A DNA stretch of 26,834 nt, taken from assembly GCA_027596945.1 (NCBI GenBank), contig JADGJH010000170.1, positions 1 to 26,834 of the forward strand. The letters run 5' to 3'. Within the stretch, counting starts at the first letter, position 1; each line of letters starts with the position of its first letter. Origin of the DNA: Physocladia obscura (taxonomy: Eukaryota; Chytridiomycota; Chytridiomycetes; Chytridiales; Chytriomycetaceae). The notes below the pieces were generated by a model. The model was not told the DNA's origin. It saw nothing but the letters and a program-made list of their open reading frames with translations, and did no database searches. A program made the position numbers and the translations under genes. Positions 22,205 to 26,834 of this stretch are shown here, piece by piece.

Positions 22205-25200
22205 CTATCCTTGACTATCAACTCTACTTTCTTCAATATCATGGGAAACATCAAGTGGCACAGGACCACCACCGCCACTAAGGACACTATTCCGTCCCGA
22301 AAATGGATTAAAAAACATTTGTCCAGCAATGGATAATGGCTGCAACGTTGACCAGCCAAGTGTTCCAAACATTGTTCGATTAGAAAAGCTTGATACACTT
22401 CTTTCTGTATCACTCAATTCCACTACTGCTGTTACTGCTGCTGCTGCTGCTACTGCTGTTGACACGCTTGGACTTGCTCCTGCTACTTGTGCGGTAGGTG
22501 TGCCATAAACACTTGATGTTGATATACTTGCTGAAGAATGTAAAGACGTTGTTCCTGGAGACACAAGATCTTGTTGTTGTTGTTGTTGTTGGGGTTGTTG
22601 ATCTGGACGAAGCGTGTCGGTATCATCATTGCTACTGCTGTTACTGCTGCTGCTGTTGTAATGCCGATGAGGACCAGTATCACTGATATTGAGTTGAAGC
22701 TCGCCAAGTATCTTTATCATCTCATCTTCTTCTTCCTCGGTCTCCCTTTTCTTAAGAATCGATTTTTTTTTAACGGTGGCGGTGGTGGTGGAAGTCAACG
22801 ATAATGACGCAGACGGTGGCGAGTTTTGCGGCGCATCAGATACCAAGCTTTCTCTTTCCAACAAAATACTCTCATTCTTGCTCGAAAATCCGGATGACCG
22901 CGAGTCGTTTGAAAGCTGTCGCAATGGCAACGAAGACTTTGAGAAATCCAAATTCGATTCAGGTCCATAAGTACTTGAAAATTCAATTGAACTCGTCAAT
23001 GTGCGCGATTTCACCAAAGTTTTGGTGATTTCTTGAGTCGGCGCGAGACTGTGGTCATTCTTTGACGCAATTATTGCATGGGCTGAATGAAAATCTTTCG
23101 AATAATTTGATTCCAATATATTCTCTTGTGGTCGAAGGAGAGAAGTTGTAATTTGTGCCTTCGGCGATGTTGATTTTATCAAAAATGTATCCGTTCCACT
23201 GTCAACAATTTCAGAACTTGTTTGTTGTAATAATATATCATCAGATGTTTCGTTTTCCAAGCTTTCGCCGCATTGGTGAGAATTTGATTTAATGGTTGAT
23301 CGAGAGTCTTCTGATGCTACACTGATAGAATCTGCGCGGTCCAATATACCAAAATCAAGCGAAAATTTTCTTGGTGGCAGTGATAACAACGATGTTGACA
23401 TGTCAGGTTCAGGAAACTGCTGCATTTCAACAACCCGGACGGATGAATCATGTAGAGCAATCGTTCGTGATGGAAGTGGAGGTCTGCAGACAAAAATCAA
23501 ATTCAATAAAACAAAAATTTCCGAGTAAAACCTACATTTCCGACTTTATCAAAACATCCATCACTGATTTAAGGTTTGGAAGTATTAGTCGCAAATTTTT
23601 CGCAGTCAAACCAACATGGTTCATCAGCTGTAAAGATCAAATTAACAAAATAATCGAAAACCATCAACAACAAACCTGTTCAATGTTCTTATTAAGTAAA
23701 AACACACCATACTCAAACTTTTGCTTTTCGGAACCTTTGATGAATAAAGGAAATCTATTTGTAAATTTAGGAGAAAAAATTAAAAAAAAATTTTTTTTGC
23801 TTGTTTTAAAACAAGGAAAGCTATTTTAAAAAGTAAAACAATAGCATACTCCATCATACTTGAACTCTGAGAAATCTTGTCCAAAATCATCGCTCGAGAA
23901 CTCATTGGTTTCATTGGATATCTCAGCGGCACATCTAAATACAACGAAATTAATGCAACCAAATGGGCAACCCATCCTAATGCTGTCGAAGTTCGTTCTT
24001 CATTGGCGCCCGTGAATTCAGAATGCGGCAGCCATATTCGACGGATGAAATATGCGTTTGGATTTTCACGTAAAACATTGATTGGATAGATTTCCTTCAT
24101 GCTTTGGATGAAATTAATGGATGAAATTTCTTTGAAGCGCATTGTTTCTTTCGTAATCACACTATGTTAAAAATAAAAACAAATTATAAACGAAAATCCA
24201 ATCAGTATTTTTTTTAAAAAAAAATGGAAAACCTTTCATTGTACAAGTTTTCTTGATCAGCCAGTAAATTTTGTTGAGTTTGCTCGCGATCTAGTGCAGA
24301 ATAATAGAGCCGATTTTTTCGTCGTTGAATATCCCGTTGCATCAACTCTAATTTCTCAGAATCTTGTGTATGGAGTATGGAAATTTTGATTAATACGATG
24401 AAATCGTAGCCAAAAATTATTAGGCACAAGGGATGATAAATTAATTGCTTATTAATTACAATACACATATATATTCACCTAATTCGAGATACTTTCGTCG
24501 AATACGAATTTCATTTTTCAGATAAGCAAGTCTTCGGGACCGGGATTCTGAAACGGGAGAAGGCAGAGGCTTTTTGTTTGAAAAAATTGATGCTTCATGT
24601 GCCATAACGTCAATTGATTGAAATACTTGAAAAATATCATTTTCAAGAGCCGAAATTCTGTTTGTTTTTTTTGGTGTGGAGGCAATTCGATGAGCATATT
24701 TTGTTTTTTGCCATTTAAAAATCGGGAATACTTCATAACCCCGCGCTTTCAAAAAATAGAGATAAATTCACTCGCTTCAAAGAAAATATATAAACAAATA
24801 AGTTACCGATTGCAAATGTCAGAGCCGCAAAAATCTCTCACAAAATTCGTATCACCGACAGATAAATATTTTTCTGCGGAGGTAACAGAGTCGTGACACT
24901 GTTGCTGTTGCAGTCTATAAAAACAACCATCATCCATTTGGAACATGACAGTGGATTTTGGAAACTGCTTGTCAACGAAAGCCAAGTCGGTGGCGCACTC
25001 AAACACGAGATTTTTCAAATTGACGGGAATTTCAAAGGCAAGTGAAAATGCTTGGAAATCTTCTTCTGTTGCCACCGCGAAAGATGATATCGACGACTGG
25101 CTTATTAATGATTGCTGCTGATTTTTATTCATAACGTGGTCGTTGCGATGATGATAATAATGAGGAGGTTGATGGTTGTTTTTGATCACGTCAATGCGAT

Positions 25201-25811
25201 TTGATTGTTGCAACGATGAGGAAGATGGACGGGACCAGATTTGCAAAGAAAATATCGACAAATTTGAGATGGAATATGATTGCCACTGGTCCAAGAGCGA
25301 GTCCCATAATGGATTCTGAGTATAACAGTTGGGAAAAAAACAAAATAATGGTGAAATAGAACACAAAAAAAAAAAGTACCAGCGACGCAGTGGCAATTGC
25401 ACTGGAAAAAACGCGATGGCCATTCGGAGCAATGATACAAAAAAAGGTATCGCATAGATTCGGGATGGCTGAAAGTGTGGCACCGTGGAGCGACTCGAGC
25501 AGCAGAAGGGACAATGATTGTGTCGAATTGATTCTGCTGAGCGATTTGCGAAGCTTTGGTTGCAATTCGGTTGATGCAACGGCGGCAGCGGATTGCGTTG
25601 CTTGTACGTGTGATGCGATTGTTGCTATTCCAGGATTTGTTGAACCCCGAAGGGATCGTGTTCGCAATTGGAGATTATTTGATTCGAGGAGCAAATCAAC
25701 GGCGGGTAAACTACGAACGACGATTGCGGAAATACGATGTAAAGTTTGAGCGGACGATGAGACTGAATCTGTAGTTGCTGAATGTAATGTGATTGTTCCT
25801 GTCGACGTCAT
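22205..25811 (-). CDS. UVRAG: UVRAG/Vps38-like autophagy and PI3K-complex protein, 8 exons
   Basis: Subunit of class III PI3-kinase (Vps34) complex II, which acts in endosomal sorting and autophagosome maturation. Exons are 25811-25380, 25315-24807, 24657-24479, 24362-24233, 24161-23850, 23754-23676, 23627-23536 and 23483-22205; introns are 48-149 bp; 1003 aa. The C2-like part (about 40-190) has LCDTFFCIIAPNGHRVFSS then NPLWDSL, as in UVRAG. A coiled coil follows (about 314-420, SRRLAYLKNEIRIRRKYLEL, DREQTQQNLLADQENLY). The conserved C-terminal domain has IYPINV, ALGWVAHLVALISLYLDVPL, RYPMKPMSSRAMI, EFPLFIKGSEKQKFEYGVFL and LPNLKSVMDVL. The last exon adds a 426-residue Ser-rich tail with KKKSILKK and a Gln tract. 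The 149-bp intron between C2 and coiled coil was chosen over the longer open frame because only that join keeps frame. Confidence 0.88.
22571..22591. repeat. TTG/CAA triplet repeat (7 units)
   Basis: Seven TTG units on the plus strand encode seven consecutive Gln (CAA) in the UVRAG-like tail on the minus strand. They are followed by Pro-Gln-Gln. Nearby are further CTG/GCA-type imperfect triplets (about 22433-22460, Ala tract; 22630-22660, Ser/Asn tract). Such tracts are prone to length change. Confidence 0.8.
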
Positions 25812-25855
25812 ATTTCTTCATTAAATATTTGAACGAAAGAGAAATCAAGAAGAAA
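25812..25855. promoter_or_regulatory. 44-bp divergent intergenic, UVRAG / POLD4
   Basis: Only 44 bp separate the UVRAG-like start codon (25811, minus) from the POLD4-like start codon (25856, plus). The stretch is AT-rich and purine-rich on its right (GAACGAAAGAGAAATCAAGAAG). A shared core promoter must sit here or overlap the coding sequences, unless one of the starts lies further downstream. Confidence 0.6.
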
Positions 25856-26738
25856 ATGGAGGAAACAACTCCTAGAACACCAAGAAAACAAATAGCAGCG
25901 ACAAATCCAGGAGAAAATACTCCAACTGCGACGCCAGTTTCCGGGTCTACATTGCGCGTTGATTCTGTTTATTCTGCTTGGCCAAAATATGAGTCAAAAC
26001 AGCCTTCAACTTCTTCGTCAGTTTCACCTGTTGCTCCGGAAACACTAGAGGCACCAACAGAACTGTCAGCATCGGTACAAACACAAATATTGACACCAGT
26101 ATCAAAGCCAAAAGCGAGCAAATCGAAACCAAAGTCAAAACAAAGCTCAACACCTTCTTCGCATGCCATAGCATCAATTGTCACTCCCCCCGCATCAAAG
26201 CGCCGCCGTGTTGAGCTTGATGCTCGTGATCGTGATCATGATCGCGGCCGTGACTTTTTTCGTCGCGATCGGGATTATGATCATCGTGACAATTCTCCAG
26301 TTCGCCAGGCAACCCACTTGGTCACTCACAGTCCCGCTCTGTATTCCTTTTCTCAAAGTATTGCTTTTGCTACTGGTGCGGTGATGGTTCCATTTCTTTT
26401 ATTCATTCGTTCGTTCTTTTGTCCGAACTTCCTAACTCAGCTGCTTCTTGGCGAAAACAGAGCTTTCACTGCGTTTGTCCGAGAATGAAGAGAATGCTCT
26501 CAAACAATTCGATTTGAACATGAAGGTATATATACATACTCCAATACAAGCAACCAGAATAATTATATGCCGAATAAAATAGTATGGCCCCAATATTGGA
26601 TTGTCGAGATTACAACGCTGGGAACGTGCCAAGCAATTTGGCCTTGATCCACCAATTGATATTTTTAATATCTTGAGTACTTCTGGAAGACAGTCTGTGA
26701 AGGAAGTTCGCGAATCCATTTGGAATGAAACTTTTTGA
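25856..26738 (+). CDS. POLD4: DNA polymerase delta subunit 4 (POLD4/Cdm1-like), about 3 exons
   Basis: Smallest accessory subunit of DNA polymerase delta, which stabilises the holoenzyme and contacts PCNA. The C-terminal part is clear: ENEENALKQFDLNMK in the exon ending 26525, then after a 57-bp intron (26526-26582) YGPNIGLSRLQRWERAKQFGLDPP (26583-26738), matching the family's FDL...YGPC.GI.RL.RW.RA...GL.PP. The N-terminal part (from ATG 25856) is low complexity: Thr/Pro/Ser-rich, then KPKASKSKPKSK, a KRRR patch and Arg-Asp/His-Asp repeats. I modelled exon 1 as 25856-26285 and exon 2 as 26461-26525 (216 aa). The first donor is uncertain: GTGACA at 26286, GTTCGC at 26301 and GTCACT at 26321 are all possible with neighbouring acceptors. 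No clear PIP box (QxxLxxFF) was seen. Confidence 0.75.
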
Positions 26739-26834
26739 TCTTTGATTTTCTTGATGATTTTTTTGCTTTGTTTCATTATCTTTCTCTTCTCCTCCATTTT
26801 TTCTTCAAGATTGCAGAACCTTTTTTTTTTTTTT

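Noticed and set aside
24458..24752. Longer minus-strand open frame beginning MKARGYEVFPIFKW as UVRAG coding sequence
   Set aside because: No donor/acceptor phase joins its 5' part to the preceding exon. Starting the exon at 24657 keeps frame and matches the family better, so the 5' part is read as intron.
26800..26834. Poly-T run at the window end as a terminator or transposon tail
   Set aside because: Homopolymer T/A runs are common throughout this window. The run is cut by the window edge and has no supporting structure.

Overview
The window is nuclear DNA from a eukaryote, most likely a zoosporic (chytrid-like) fungus. Genes are tightly packed and cut by many short GT-AG introns (35-249 bp, mostly 45-70). 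Histidine synthesis uses a fused HisH-HisF enzyme, as in fungi and plants. The mitochondrial carrier, Cox4 and POLD4-type genes look fungal or opisthokont. A CYB5D1 homologue, a cilium/flagellum protein, argues for a flagellated stage. Species assignment is inference. Exon boundaries are my own reading of frames, splice sites and family conservation; all modelled joins keep frame.

Layout. 1-2219 is AT-rich and holds a decayed DDE (IS630/Tc1-like) transposase on the minus strand and a possible second gene relic on the plus strand. From 2220 to 13405 seven genes lie head to tail on the minus strand, 62-198 bp apart: a dicarboxylate-type mitochondrial carrier, cytochrome c oxidase subunit Cox4/Vb, CYB5D1, HIS7, a P-type II cation ATPase, an unrecognised 186-aa protein, and the ESCRT-III subunit CHMP2/Vps2. 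A 282-bp divergent region then leads to two plus-strand RNA-processing genes 48 bp apart: a U1A/U2B''-type snRNP protein and a CLASRP-like SR protein. After a repeat-like gap (16857-17622) with a small spliced coiled-coil ORF come three minus-strand genes: ribonucleotide reductase small subunit, the checkpoint protein MAD1, and a UVRAG/Vps38-like protein. The last gene, POLD4-like on the plus strand, starts 44 bp from the UVRAG-like start codon.

The genes are housekeeping and do not form one pathway, although neighbours share themes: two mitochondrial genes, two splicing genes, and cell-cycle/DNA-replication genes (RNR2, MAD1, POLD4) near the right end. I saw no CRISPR array, prokaryotic operon, tRNA or rRNA. 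The points most worth a second look are the unrecognised protein with its 35-bp intron, a seventh hydrophobic segment on the carrier, the mixed ion-site residues of the ATPase, the frequent T at intron position +3, and the very short divergent UVRAG-POLD4 promoter.
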